Source of the DNA: Clavibacter michiganensis | GTDB lineage: Bacteria; Actinomycetota; Actinomycetes; Actinomycetales; Microbacteriaceae | Assembly: GCA_002150995.1 (NCBI GenBank) | Contig: MDHJ01000001.1 | Location: 558,001 to 622,000 of the forward strand | Length of the DNA stretch: 64,000 nucleotides | Direction: 5' to 3' | In this document: in pieces, positions 26,062 to 34,241 of the stretch | Layout of the letters: each line of letters opens with the position of its first letter | Position numbering within the stretch: the first letter of the stretch is position 1 | Position numbers and translations under genes: made by a program | Notes under the pieces: model-generated | Told to the model about the DNA's origin: nothing | Database searches by the model: none | What the model saw: the letters and a program-made list of their open reading frames with translations, nothing else

Positions 26062-26491
26062 ATGCGCGCCCTGTCGACGGTGGGACCCGGACGGGTCGCC
26101 CCGTCGAGTCCCCCTCGTCGTCGGTGCCGTCCTGCTGGCGCTCCCCTCGGTCGCCGTCGCGACCCCCGCACAGGCCGCCGGGTCCGGCGAGGTGTCCTCC
26201 GCCGAGACCCACGGCTTCCACCTGGACCTCCCGCATGCGCTGGCTCCGCGCGGCAGGGGAATCCTCCTCTTCGACTGGACGACAGGCCGGAACGAGTGCA
26301 AGCCCCTGCACGCCGGGGACAACTACGTCAACTTCTTCCGGGATCTCCGGACCATCTCCTTCGGGGTCGTACCGAGCTGCACCATCGAGGCGCTCACGCA
26401 GCCGCGGCTCGACACGACGATGAGGTCGGCGAAGGTCGACTCCGTATGGAAGGTGGGCGTGAACGGCTCGGTCTGGCAGAGGCAGGGCTGA
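26062..26491 (+). pseudogene. Small secreted two-cysteine protein 2, frameshift in signal peptide
   Basis: About 142 residues if one C is removed from the five-C run 26110-26114: MRALSTVGPGRVAPSSPLVV then GAVLLALPSVAVATPAQAAG. The resulting signal peptide is the same length as that of its paralog at 24377 and ends identically (PAQAAG), which supports the correction. The mature part has two Cys (NECKP, PSCTI). An alternative without any frameshift is a GTG at 26003, giving a longer, Arg-rich N-terminus. Secreted, function unknown. Confidence 0.55.
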
Positions 26492-26511
26492 CCCCGGCTG
26501 CGCCGTCCCCG

Positions 26512-26532
26512 CGACCCTTCGCGGGAGGGTCG
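26512..26532 (+). terminator. Weak hairpin after secreted protein 2
   Basis: 7-bp stem CGACCCT / AGGGTCG with a 7-base loop, 20 bases past the stop. The surrounding 146 bases show no gene. Confidence 0.3.
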
Positions 26533-26637
26533 GCAGCCGTCGGTGCGTGGAGCGTGCGAGTCGACCGGCCGCATCCCGCGTGACGATCCCGAAGCCCGAC
26601 GGGTGGTCCGGCTCCCCGGGTACTGACCGGGATGCGC

Positions 26638-27522
26638 TCAGCGCGGCAGGGCGTTCCCGTCCGCGTCGAGGTGGTCGCGCCAGCTGCGCGTGGGCTCCCA
26701 GCCGAGGAGGCGGCGCGCCTTCGCGGTGGAGATGCCGGACGAGTCGACGCGCTCCAGCGGCCGCAACTCGATCGCGTCGCCGTAGTGGCGGCGCAGCTCG
26801 GCGGCGAAGTCGTGGCCGCCCGCGTTGTCGGCCGCGGCGATGTAGAAGACCTCGTGGCCCGGCAGGTCGGAGGCGACCGACAGCACGATCGCGTCGGCCA
26901 GGTCGTCCGCGTCGATGTAGCTCCACAGGTTCGCGGTGAGCACGGACGCGTCGCGCACCTGGGGCCCGAGGTTCGTCGCATAGTTGTCGTCGTTGTGCAC
27001 CGTGCTCGGGCGGAGCGAGACGACGCGGATGTCGGAGCGGCGCACGGCGGCGTCCATCAGCTGCTCGCCGAATGCCTTCGACAGGGCGTACGGGTCCTGC
27101 GGGTGCAGCGGGTGGTCCTCGTCGACGGGTGCGTAGTCGGGGAGGAACGGCCGCTCGGGGAAGAAGTTGCCGACGATGCTCTCGCTGGAGATGTTGACGA
27201 AGCGCGGGACGCCGAGGCGCACGGCGGCCTCGATGAGGTGGAACGTCGACATGAGGTTCGTCTGCAGCACCACGTGGGCGGGGTTGCCGGTGGGCTGGGG
27301 GATCGCGGCCACGTGCACGACGGCGTCCATCCCGGCGACGACCGCGAACGCGGCGCCCTGGTCGGTGAGGTCCGCCATGACGTAGCGGCCGGGGACGACG
27401 ACGCCCGCGTCGAAGACGGGACGCACGAGGTCGACCCCCGTGACGTCGTGCCCGGCGGCGACGAGCGCCTCGACGGCGGCGCGGCCGACCTTGCCGCGGG
27501 ATCCGGTGACGAGGACCTTCAC
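26638..27522 (-). CDS. NAD-dependent epimerase/dehydratase (extended SDR)
   Basis: 294 residues with an N-terminal Rossmann motif (VLVTGSRGKVGRAAVEAL), the strand VVHVAAIPQP, the active-site Ser in NISSES and the YALSK (YxxxK) catalytic pair. It resembles nucleotide-sugar epimerases or uronate dehydrogenases; the substrate is unclear. The GTG at 27522 overlaps the TGA of the gene before it (GTGA), the last step of a three-gene operon starting with BenE. Confidence 0.85.
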   Translation of the reverse strand: MKVLVTGSRGKVGRAAVEALVAAGHDVTGVDLVRPVFDAGVVVPGRYVMADLTDQGAAFAVVAGMDAVVHVAAIPQPTGNPAHVVLQTNLMSTFHLIEAAVRLGVPRFVNISSESIVGNFFPERPFLPDYAPVDEDHPLHPQDPYALSKAFGEQLMDAAVRRSDIRVVSLRPSTVHNDDNYATNLGPQVRDASVLTANLWSYIDADDLADAIVLSVASDLPGHEVFYIAAADNAGGHDFAAELRRHYGDAIELRPLERVDSSGISTAKARRLLGWEPTRSWRDHLDADGNALPR

Positions 27523-27926
27523 GCCCCGACCCCCGCCCGGCCCTCGGGCGCCTTCATGACGACGGGCACGAACGGGTCGTCCTCGAGGCGCTCCGCGAAC
27601 CACGCCTCGTCGACGTAGCCCTCCGACCAGAGCTTCAGCGGCGTCGCCACCGTGGGCGTGAACAGCTCCCACCGCGTCCAGAGCCGCGTCTCCTCCGTCA
27701 TCATGCGGCCGACCTCGCGGGTCCAGCGGACGACGACGTGCTCGGCGGGCAGCAGTCGCTCGAACGTGCCCTGCGCCTCGGCCAGGCGGGCGGACCGCGT
27801 GCCGTCGCCCGAGACCTGCTCGGCGCTCAGCGCGAGCACCAGGGTCCAGGTCGTGCTCTGCAGCTCGGTGTCGCGGGGCGCGGCGGCGGAGTCCGGCGCG
27901 GGCGCGGAGGTGGGGTCGTGGCTCAT
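27519..27926 (-). CDS. Conserved small protein of unknown function in BenE operon
   Basis: 135 residues, soluble, with a Pro/Ala-rich start and a core LQSTTWTLVLALSAEQVSG...LWTRWELFTPTVATPLKLWSEGYVDEAWFAERLEDDPFVPVVMK. I recognise no family. Its ATG overlaps the TGA of the transporter (ATGA) and its TGA overlaps the GTG of the SDR gene, so it is translated in series with both. Confidence 0.65.
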   Translation of the reverse strand: MSHDPTSAPAPDSAAAPRDTELQSTTWTLVLALSAEQVSGDGTRSARLAEAQGTFERLLPAEHVVVRWTREVGRMMTEETRLWTRWELFTPTVATPLKLWSEGYVDEAWFAERLEDDPFVPVVMKAPEGRAGVGA

Positions 27927-29158
27927 GCGGGGTCTCGCTCCTCGTGTCGATCGAGTCTGGCACGCGGTGCCCGGCGCGGTCGGAGGGCGAGGTGCACCAG
28001 CACGCCCGCGACGAGCGCGCAGAAGGCCGCCCCCAGGCCGCCGACGGTGATCCCGGAGGCCGCCACGACGAAGGTCGCGATCGCGGGCAGGTGCGCGCCG
28101 GGATCCCGCACCGCCGACGCGAGGCTCGACGCGAGCGAGGGCGCGAGCGCGAGCCCGGCGGCGGCCGCGACGACGCCCGCGGGTCCGGCGACGATCACGG
28201 TGGCGAGCGCCGCCGACGCGAGGCCCAGCACGAGGTTCGTCCACCCGGCCGTGCTGGCCGCGCGCCACCGCTCGTCGGGATCCGGATGCGCGGAGGGCGC
28301 CGCCGACAGCGCGGCGGACAGCGCGGCGAGGTTCACGACGTGGCCGCCGAGCGGCGCGCTCACGAGGGTCGCGGCGGCGGTGGTCGCCATCGCGGCGCGC
28401 CACGGCGTCTCGTAGCCGAAGCTCGCGAGCACCGCGACGCCCGGAAGGTTCTGCGACGCCATGGTGACGACGAACAGCGGGATCCCCAGCGCGACCGCCG
28501 CGCTCACCGTGAACACGGGCGCCGTCAGCTCGATCCGCGGCAGCAGGTGCGCGGCGTCGAGCGTCGACCCGGGGGCGGGTCCGGCGACGGCGAGCGCGAC
28601 GCCGACCACCACGAGGGCGGCGGCCAGGGCCGTCGGGGCCGCCCAGCGCGGCGCCCAGCGGGCGGCGGCGAGCCACGCGAGCACCACCGGGAGCACCACG
28701 AGGGGCGTCGCGACGGCCGCCGTGACCGTCGCGACGCACAGGGGGAGGAGCACGCCGGCGAGCATCGCGGCGGCGACGCTGGCGGGGATGAGGCGCACCA
28801 GGCGCCCGAGCAGAGGCCAGAGGGCGGTCGCGAGCACGAGGATCCCGCAGACGACGAACGCCCCCACCGCCGCGGCCCAGCCGCCCTCGACCGCGCCGGA
28901 GCCGATGAGGAGCGCCGCTCCCGGCGTGGACCAGGACAGGGTGATGGGCCGGCGGAAGCGATGGGCGAGGAGGACCGTGCCGAGCCCCTGCGTGACGCAC
29001 AGCGCCAGCAGCCCCGACGCGGCCTCCGAGGGCGACGCCCCGACCGCGGTGAGCCCGGTGAGGACCACGGCGGAGGTGCCGGCGAAGCCGACGACCGCGG
29101 TCACGATCCCCGCTCCGCGTGCCTGAGCACGGCCGCCCGGCGCCTCGATGACCGTCAT
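27923..29158 (-). CDS. BenE-family benzoate/H+ symporter-like transporter
   Basis: 411 residues with about 12 membrane helices. LTAVGASPSEAASGLLALCVTQGLGTVLLAHRFRRPITLSWSTPGAALL is the BenE signature region, and QNLPGVAVLASFGY is conserved in these transporters. It probably imports an aromatic or related organic acid; no benzoate degradation genes are nearby, so the substrate is open. A TAGGAT box on the minus strand (29197-29202) could start the operon message. Confidence 0.85.
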   Translation of the reverse strand: MTVIEAPGGRAQARGAGIVTAVVGFAGTSAVVLTGLTAVGASPSEAASGLLALCVTQGLGTVLLAHRFRRPITLSWSTPGAALLIGSGAVEGGWAAAVGAFVVCGILVLATALWPLLGRLVRLIPASVAAAMLAGVLLPLCVATVTAAVATPLVVLPVVLAWLAAARWAPRWAAPTALAAALVVVGVALAVAGPAPGSTLDAAHLLPRIELTAPVFTVSAAVALGIPLFVVTMASQNLPGVAVLASFGYETPWRAAMATTAAATLVSAPLGGHVVNLAALSAALSAAPSAHPDPDERWRAASTAGWTNLVLGLASAALATVIVAGPAGVVAAAAGLALAPSLASSLASAVRDPGAHLPAIATFVVAASGITVGGLGAAFCALVAGVLVHLALRPRRAPRARLDRHEERDPA

Positions 29159-29196
29159 GCGCGCTCCCGACCGGACGGCGGTCGTCCTGCCGCCCG

Positions 29197-29202
29197 ATCC
29201 TA
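29197..29202 (-). promoter_or_regulatory. -10 box candidate for the BenE operon
   Basis: TAGGAT on the minus strand, 38 bases before the ATG at 29158, giving a leader of about 30 bases with GGGAG before the start. Confidence 0.4.
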
Positions 29203-29219
29203 GGGTCGCCGCGAGGCGC

Positions 29220-29873
29220 TCACGCGCCGGTGCGGCGTCCGTCGGCGTCGCGCGCGGCGGCCCGCCGACGCTGACGGAGCAGCGTGAGGAGGATGCCGCC
29301 GACGCTGATCGCCGCGATCCCCACGAGGACGACGTCCATGTAGCGGCCCACGACGTCGGCGACGCCCGGGATGCCGGCGAGGCCGAAGCCGAGCCCGATC
29401 ACGAGGACCGTCCAGGCGGCGGCCCCGAGGGCATTGAAGGCCGCGAAGCGCGCGTAGCGCATGCGGCCGACGCCCGCGGCGACGGGCGCGAAGGTGCGGA
29501 CGACGGGCACGAAGCGCGCGAGCGTCACGGCCCAGCTGCCGAACCGGTCGAAGAAGCCCTGCGTGCGATCCACGTTCCGCCGGCTGAAGAGCCCGGAGTC
29601 CTTCCGCTCGAAGACGCGAGGCCCGGCCGACCTCCCGATCGCGAAGCCGAGCTGGTCGCCGAGGAACGCCGCGGCGAGCACGAGGAGGACGACGAGCGGG
29701 ACGGGGAGCGCGATGGCGCCCGTGTACGTGAGGACGCCCGTGAAGAAGAGGAGCGTGTCGCCCGGCAGGAAGAAGCCGATGAGCAGGCCGCTCTCCGCGA
29801 AGACGATCGCGCACACGACGACCAGGCCCCAGACGCCGGCGCCCTCGATGATGCTCTGCGGGTCGATGCCCAT
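29220..29873 (-). CDS. DedA family membrane protein
   Basis: 217 residues with the DedA/SNARE-associated features: FAESGLLIGFFLPGDTLLFFTGVL, FLGDQLGFAIGRSAGPRVF, and the conserved ARFVPVVRTFAPVAAGVGRMRYARF. About five membrane segments. DedA proteins are thought to move lipids or protons across the membrane and support envelope stability. The start at 29873 is the first ATG consistent with family length. Confidence 0.9.
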   Translation of the reverse strand: MGIDPQSIIEGAGVWGLVVVCAIVFAESGLLIGFFLPGDTLLFFTGVLTYTGAIALPVPLVVLLVLAAAFLGDQLGFAIGRSAGPRVFERKDSGLFSRRNVDRTQGFFDRFGSWAVTLARFVPVVRTFAPVAAGVGRMRYARFAAFNALGAAAWTVLVIGLGFGLAGIPGVADVVGRYMDVVLVGIAAISVGGILLTLLRQRRRAAARDADGRRTGA

Positions 29874-30040
29874 GCGCGTGCCGCCGTCCGTGCGGGTCGC
29901 CGGGGCGACTGTCGGGTGCGGCCGGGGCCGCGCGCCTCGGGTGGAGCGCGCGCCCAGGCTACGTCCGGGAACCTGCGAACGGCCGGGTTTCCTCGTCTGC
30001 GGAAACAAAAGTTGATGGTGGTGTTCCTGATGATTTCGGT

Positions 30041-30046
30041 TAGCGT
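30041..30046 (+). promoter_or_regulatory. -10 box candidate for the M23 peptidase gene
   Basis: TAGCGT in the only AT-rich stretch nearby (30003-30046), 10 bases before the GTG at 30057 with GGAGG in between. Confidence 0.35.
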
Positions 30047-30056
30047 CGGAGGATCC

Positions 30057-31437
30057 GTGCTCCACCGACCTCGACGAGGCCCGCCATCTCCCGCACCGCT
30101 CGCACCCCCCGCCGCGTCCCCGGACGTCCGCGGGCGACCGCCGCGCCGCGCCTCCGACTGGCCGCCGCGCTCGCCGCATCCGGCCTCCTCCTGGGGCTCG
30201 GGGTCCCGTCCGCGCAGGCCGCGGAGGAGTACCCCACCTGGTCGGAGGTGCAGGCCGCCCGCTCGAGCGAGCAGGCCACCGCCGAGCAGGTCACGCGCAT
30301 CACCTCCCTCATCTCCGGCCTCGCCGCCGAGGTCGAGGCCGCGAACGCCCTGGCCCTCCAGCGCGCCGACGAGCACGCCGCCGCCGTGGACGAGCTCGAC
30401 CGGGCCACCGGCGAGCTGCAGGCGCTGCAGTCCAAGGCCGAGCGCGCCCAGGCCGATGCCGACGAGGCCAAGCGCCAGGTCGGCCGCCTCGTCGCCCAGC
30501 TCGCCCGCAGCGGCGGGGCGGCGGCGACGTCTCCCTCCGCCTGCTCACGAGCGGCGGCGAGGACGCCGACGCGCTCCTGTCCCGCATGGGCACCGCCACC
30601 AAGCTCGCCGACCGCCAGGACACCGCGTTCACCGCGGCCGTCACCGCGGCCCGCACCGCCGAGTCGCTCGGCAAGCAGGCCTCGGTCGCGAAGGACGCGC
30701 TCGCGGTCCTCGCCGCCGACGCGGAGGCGAAGCTCCAGGAGGCGTCGGCCGCGCAGGCCCTCGCCGATCAGGCCCTCGCCGAGCAGCAGGCCCGCAGCTC
30801 CGAGCTGCAGGCGCAGCTCACCACCCTGCGCGACTCCCGCATCTCCGTCGAGGAGGGCTACGCCATCGGCGAGCGGAAGCGGCAGGAGGAGGCGGCCGCG
30901 GAGGCGCGCCGCCAGGCCGACGCACGCGCGGCTGCCGCGGCTGCCGCGGCTGCCGCCGCCGCCGCGAACGCCGCCGCGCGACCGCCGGCGAACGCGCCCC
31001 GCCCGCCGTCCTCCGGCGGCCAGCCGTCGGCATCCGGCTGGACCATGCCCATCCGCAGCTACGGCTCGTACCAGTCGTACGGGATGCGGCTGCACCCGAT
31101 CCTCGGCTACTGGCGCCTCCACGCGGGCGACGACTTCGGCGCCGGATGCGGGACGCCCATCTACGCCACGGCCTCCGGCACCGTGCAGTTCGCGGGCGGA
31201 TCCAGCGGCTTCGGCAACGCGATCACCCTGAACCACGGCGGCGGCGTCACGAGCGTCTACGGCCACATGTACTCGTACGGCGTCATGGTGCGCACCGGGC
31301 AGACGGTCCAGGCCGGCCAGCAGATCGGCGCCGTCGGCAGCGCGGGCCTGTCCACCGGCTGCCACCTGCACTTCGAGATCCGGCAGGGCGGCGTCGCCAC
31401 CTCGCCCATGCCGTTCCTCCGCGCCCGCGGCGTCTGA
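30057..31437 (+). pseudogene. Secreted M23 family peptidoglycan endopeptidase, two frameshifts
   Basis: About 460 residues if two one-base gaps are restored. A signal peptide (RLRLAAALAASGLLLGLGVPSAQA) leads to a long coiled coil (about residues 65-260, heptad-rich with Ala, Glu, Gln), an Ala-rich linker and a C-terminal LytM domain with HPILGYWRLHAGDDF and HLHFEI zinc ligands. It would cleave cell-wall cross-links during growth or division. The first break (30105-30110, C run) lies upstream of the signal peptide: its own frame has a stop at 30041 and no start codon, whereas the GTG at 30057 has GGAGG. The second is at 30515-30518 (gggg), joining RSGGG to GDVSLRLLTSGG. Confidence 0.78.
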
Positions 31438-31444
31438 GCGCGGG

Positions 31445-31450
31445 TACGCT
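31445..31450 (+). promoter_or_regulatory. -10 box candidate for the SGNH-like gene
   Basis: TACGCT, 8 bases after the M23 stop codon and 31 bases before the ATG at 31481. Confidence 0.35.
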
Positions 31451-31480
31451 GGGCGCGTCGACGAGCCGGGGGTGCGGATC

Positions 31481-32215
31481 ATGACGGGACGCATCCGACG
31501 TGTCGTGCAGGCCGTGCTCCGGCCCGCGATCTTCGTGCAGTACCAGGCGCTCCGCGCCGGTCTCCGCAGCACCGTCTTCCCCCGCGACGCGGGAACCGGC
31601 GTCGTCCCCGGCGAGTCCCCGCAGCGCGTCCTCGTCATCGGCGAGGCGACGGCCGTCGGGTTCGGCGTGCTCTCGCACGAGCTCGGCATGGCGGGGCACT
31701 TCTCGCGTCAGCTCGCCCGGCGCACGGGCCGCGGCGTCGAATGGTCGACGCGCCCGTTCGCCGACCTCACGATCCACACGGCCGCCGGCACGGTCCGCGA
31801 CCGCGCCCTGCTCGCCGGCGTCGACGTCGTCCTGTTGATGGTCGGCGTCGGCGACAGCATCCGGCTGACGCCGCAGCGCACCTGGCGCCGGCTGCTCTGC
31901 TCCGCCATCGACGACCTGTGCCAGGGGCTGCCCGAGGGCGCCCGCGTGCTCGTCCCCGAGGTCCCGCCGCTGCGGGAGAGCGTCGGCATCCCCGCGCCGT
32001 GGCGGGCCGTGGCGGCCCGCCACGCGCGTCTGCTCAACCGCGTGACGGACGAGATCGTCGCCTCGCGCGCCGACGCCCTCTCCGTGCCGTTCCCCCGCGA
32101 GAGCGTCATCGACCTGGGCGATCCGGATGCCGCGCAGGCGTCGCGCGTCTACGCGTCGTGGTCCCGCGCGTTCGTCCAGCGGATGCTCGGACCCCTCCCG
32201 AGCCCCGAAGGATGA
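31481..32215 (+). CDS. Degenerate SGNH/GDSL-hydrolase-like protein
   Basis: 244 residues with the fold pattern of small actinobacterial SGNH hydrolases: VLVIGEATAVGFGV, VDVVLLMVGVGDSIRLTPQRTWRR and EVPPL. The catalytic blocks are altered. The GDS of block I is GEA (residues 54-56), the GxND Asn is missing (GVGD), and the C-terminal DxxH reads DPDAAQ. Esterase activity is therefore unlikely; a binding role is inferred. A GTG at 31472 in frame is an alternative start. Confidence 0.65.
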   Translation: MTGRIRRVVQAVLRPAIFVQYQALRAGLRSTVFPRDAGTGVVPGESPQRVLVIGEATAVGFGVLSHELGMAGHFSRQLARRTGRGVEWSTRPFADLTIHTAAGTVRDRALLAGVDVVLLMVGVGDSIRLTPQRTWRRLLCSAIDDLCQGLPEGARVLVPEVPPLRESVGIPAPWRAVAARHARLLNRVTDEIVASRADALSVPFPRESVIDLGDPDAAQASRVYASWSRAFVQRMLGPLPSPEG

Positions 32216-32275
32216 CCGGCGGTTGAACGTTCCCTGTGCATTCCTCGGGTGCCGGATACGGGCGGGGCCCCGGCG

Positions 32276-32281
32276 TAGCGT
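32276..32281 (+). promoter_or_regulatory. -10 box candidate for the SRPBCC gene
   Basis: TAGCGT, 95 bases before the ATG at 32377. The leader would contain GAGGAGA just before the start. Confidence 0.35.
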
Positions 32282-32376
32282 CGGACACGTGCCCGTCCCG
32301 GTGTCCACACCGGGACCCGGGCTCTCGGATCGAACGCGGATCCGGCCCCAGCACCGAGAACGCACGAGGAGAAGCA

Positions 32377-32832
32377 ATGCCCCAGGTAATCGAGACCGTC
32401 GACGTCAACGTCCCCGTCAGCACCGCGTACAACCAGTGGACCCAGTTCGAGTCGTTCCCGAACTTCCTCAGCTACGTCGAGTCGATCACGCAGGTCACCG
32501 ACACGCTCACCGAGTGGAAGGTCAAGATCGGCGGCGTCGAGCGCACGTTCGAGGCCAACATCACGGAGCAGCACCCCGACGAGCGCGTCGCGTGGAACTC
32601 CACGGGCGGCGACGAGGACCACGCGGGCGTCGTCACCTTCCACAAGCTGAGCGACACCGAGACCCGCGTCACGGTCCAGCTGGACTGGGAGGCCAAGGGC
32701 CTCGTCGAGAAGGTCGGCGCGGCCATCGGCGTGGACGACCACGTCATCAAGGCCGACCTGAAGAACTTCAAGGAGTTCATCGAGAAGCGCGGCACCGAGG
32801 ACGGCGCCTGGCGCGGCGACGTCCAGGCCTGA
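32377..32832 (+). CDS. SRPBCC family protein (polyketide cyclase/dehydrase fold)
   Basis: 151 residues with the START-like pattern IETVDVNVPVSTAYNQWTQFESFPNFLSYVESITQ, then EWKVKIGGVERTFEANITEQHPDERVAWNS and a long final helix. Such proteins bind hydrophobic ligands; actinobacteria often carry several as stress proteins. GAGGAGAAG precedes the ATG. A 78-residue gene follows after 2 bases. Confidence 0.82.
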   Translation: MPQVIETVDVNVPVSTAYNQWTQFESFPNFLSYVESITQVTDTLTEWKVKIGGVERTFEANITEQHPDERVAWNSTGGDEDHAGVVTFHKLSDTETRVTVQLDWEAKGLVEKVGAAIGVDDHVIKADLKNFKEFIEKRGTEDGAWRGDVQA

Positions 32833-32834
32833 TC

Positions 32835-33071
32835 ATGCAGACGGACGACATCCGCTGGAACCAGGAGGCGCGCGACAAGATTCTCACGGACAGCGACCGC
32901 GTGCTCCAGGAGGCCGTGCAGACGGCGGCGAAGGAGCTCGAGGGCCAGGACTGGGAGACCGTCTACCAGCGGCTCTTCGAGCAGCTGAAGGACCGGTTCA
33001 TCGACTTCGAGCCGGGACCGGACCTCCGCAAGTACGCCGAGGCCGTCTCCCGCGGGGAGATCCAGGGCTGA
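32835..33071 (+). CDS. Small acidic protein of unknown function
   Basis: 78 residues, helical and charged (RWNQEARDKILTDSDRVLQEAV ... DFEPGPDLRKYAEAVSRG). It starts 2 bases after the SRPBCC stop, so it is cotranscribed. No family recognised. A perfect hairpin terminator follows. Confidence 0.65.
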   Translation: MQTDDIRWNQEARDKILTDSDRVLQEAVQTAAKELEGQDWETVYQRLFEQLKDRFIDFEPGPDLRKYAEAVSRGEIQG

Positions 33072-33090
33072 CGCCGACGTCATCATCACC

Positions 33091-33128
33091 GGGAGGGCCC
33101 GGCACCCACGCGGGTGCCGGGCCCTCCC
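33091..33128 (+). terminator. Strong terminator of the SRPBCC operon
   Basis: Perfect 17-bp stem (33091-33107 with 33112-33128; GGGAGGGCCCGGCACCC) with a 4-base ACGC loop. Confidence 0.65.
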
Positions 33129-33162
33129 GGCGTCCGGGCGCGTCGATCCCCCACGCCCTGGA

Positions 33163-33168
33163 TAGCCT
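33163..33168 (+). promoter_or_regulatory. -10 box candidate for the RDD gene
   Basis: TAGCCT, 40 bases before the ATG at 33209; AGGGGAGA precedes the start. Confidence 0.35.
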
Positions 33169-33208
33169 GGACGCGCGCCGCGGGAGCGCCGGGACCAGGG
33201 GAGACGCG

Positions 33209-34063
33209 ATGAGCGACAGGCACGACGACGGGCAGCGGGACCTCGACGAGGGGTGGGATCCGGTGCCGGGGAGCGCTGGTGCCGGGGGCGGCGAGCCGTA
33301 CGCCCCGGACGCCCCGCATGCCCCGGCCACGCCGGCCACGCCGCCCGGTGCGCATCCCGACGCCGGCTTCCCGCCGGCCGCCCACCCGGGCTACCCGGCT
33401 GCCGCGTACCCGGGCGCCGGCTACCCGCCGGCCGCCTACCCCGGCGCCGGCTACCCGGCTGCCGCGTACCCCGGCGCCGTCCCGCCGCCCGGATACGGGA
33501 TGCTGCTGCTCCCGTCGGCCCAGCGGCCCCTGCCGCCGCACATCGACCCGTCCTGGCGCCTCGCGGGAGTGGGGCGACGCGCCGCCGGCCGGATCCTCGA
33601 CCAGGTGGTCTTCGGCTTCGTCGGCGCGCTCTCCGCGGGCGCGTTCATCATCCCGCTGCAGGGGATCGCGCAGCAGCGGATCATCGACCAGCAGCTGTTC
33701 GGCGAGGCCGCCGAGGACCTCATGGACACCTACGCGGGCGGGGCCGTCCTCGCCACGTTCCTCAGCCTCGTCTCGTACCTCCTCATCGCCACCTGGTGGC
33801 TCGGCTGGAAGGGCACCACGCCCGGCAAGGCGATGGTCGGCATCCGCGTCCAGCGCTTCTCGCAGCCCGGGATGCTCGGCTTCGGCCGCGCGCTGCTCCG
33901 CGGCGTGGTGCAGAACGCGTTCGTCATCGGCTCCCTCTTCACGGTGTGGCTGCCGTACGCGTCCGTCGGATGGGACTCCCGTCATCTCCTCCGCGGCTGG
34001 CACGACCTGGCCGCGGACGACGTCGTCCTCGCGCGGCGCACGGAGCCGTACCCCTCCGCCTGA
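33209..34063 (+). CDS. RDD family membrane protein with Pro/Tyr/Ala repeat N-terminus
   Basis: 284 residues: a disordered N-terminal third with tandem YPAAAYPGAG units encoded by a 30-bp repeat, then the RDD domain with membrane segments FGFVGALSAGAFIIPL, VLATFLSLVSYLLIATWW and VVQNAFVIGSLFTVWL. The signature elements GVGRRAAGRILDQ, GWKGTTPGKAMVGIRV and LRGWHDLAADDVV are present. Function is unknown in general; RDD proteins have been tied to osmotic and envelope functions. Confidence 0.85.
   Translation: MSDRHDDGQRDLDEGWDPVPGSAGAGGGEPYAPDAPHAPATPATPPGAHPDAGFPPAAHPGYPAAAYPGAGYPPAAYPGAGYPAAAYPGAVPPPGYGMLLLPSAQRPLPPHIDPSWRLAGVGRRAAGRILDQVVFGFVGALSAGAFIIPLQGIAQQRIIDQQLFGEAAEDLMDTYAGGAVLATFLSLVSYLLIATWWLGWKGTTPGKAMVGIRVQRFSQPGMLGFGRALLRGVVQNAFVIGSLFTVWLPYASVGWDSRHLLRGWHDLAADDVVLARRTEPYPSA
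33391..33480 (+). repeat. Three 30-bp repeats in the RDD gene
   Basis: Units at 33391-33420, 33421-33450 and 33451-33480, each encoding the ten-residue GYPxAAYPGA pattern, with a decayed partial copy at about 33369-33390. Confidence 0.8.
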
Positions 34064-34241
34064 CGCGCCCGGGGCGCGATCAGCCTGACGAGGGCCTGGG
34101 AGAAGCGCCGTCCGTGGAATGCCGCCGCCGAGCGCGGGGGTTGCCCGAGCGCGGTCCGCTCGGGCCGCTGGCCCCGCCTCCCCACCCGACGTGACCCGTC
34201 CGGGCGCGCGGCGGCCATCTGCGAGACGAAGGATCCACCAC

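Noticed and set aside
32289..33071. GTG 7 bases after the TAGCGT box at 32276, giving a frame that runs without stop through the SRPBCC gene
   Set aside because: It fits the leaderless spacing, but the translation is Arg/Pro-rich until it merges with the 78-residue gene. The SRPBCC frame has a ribosome site and clear homology.
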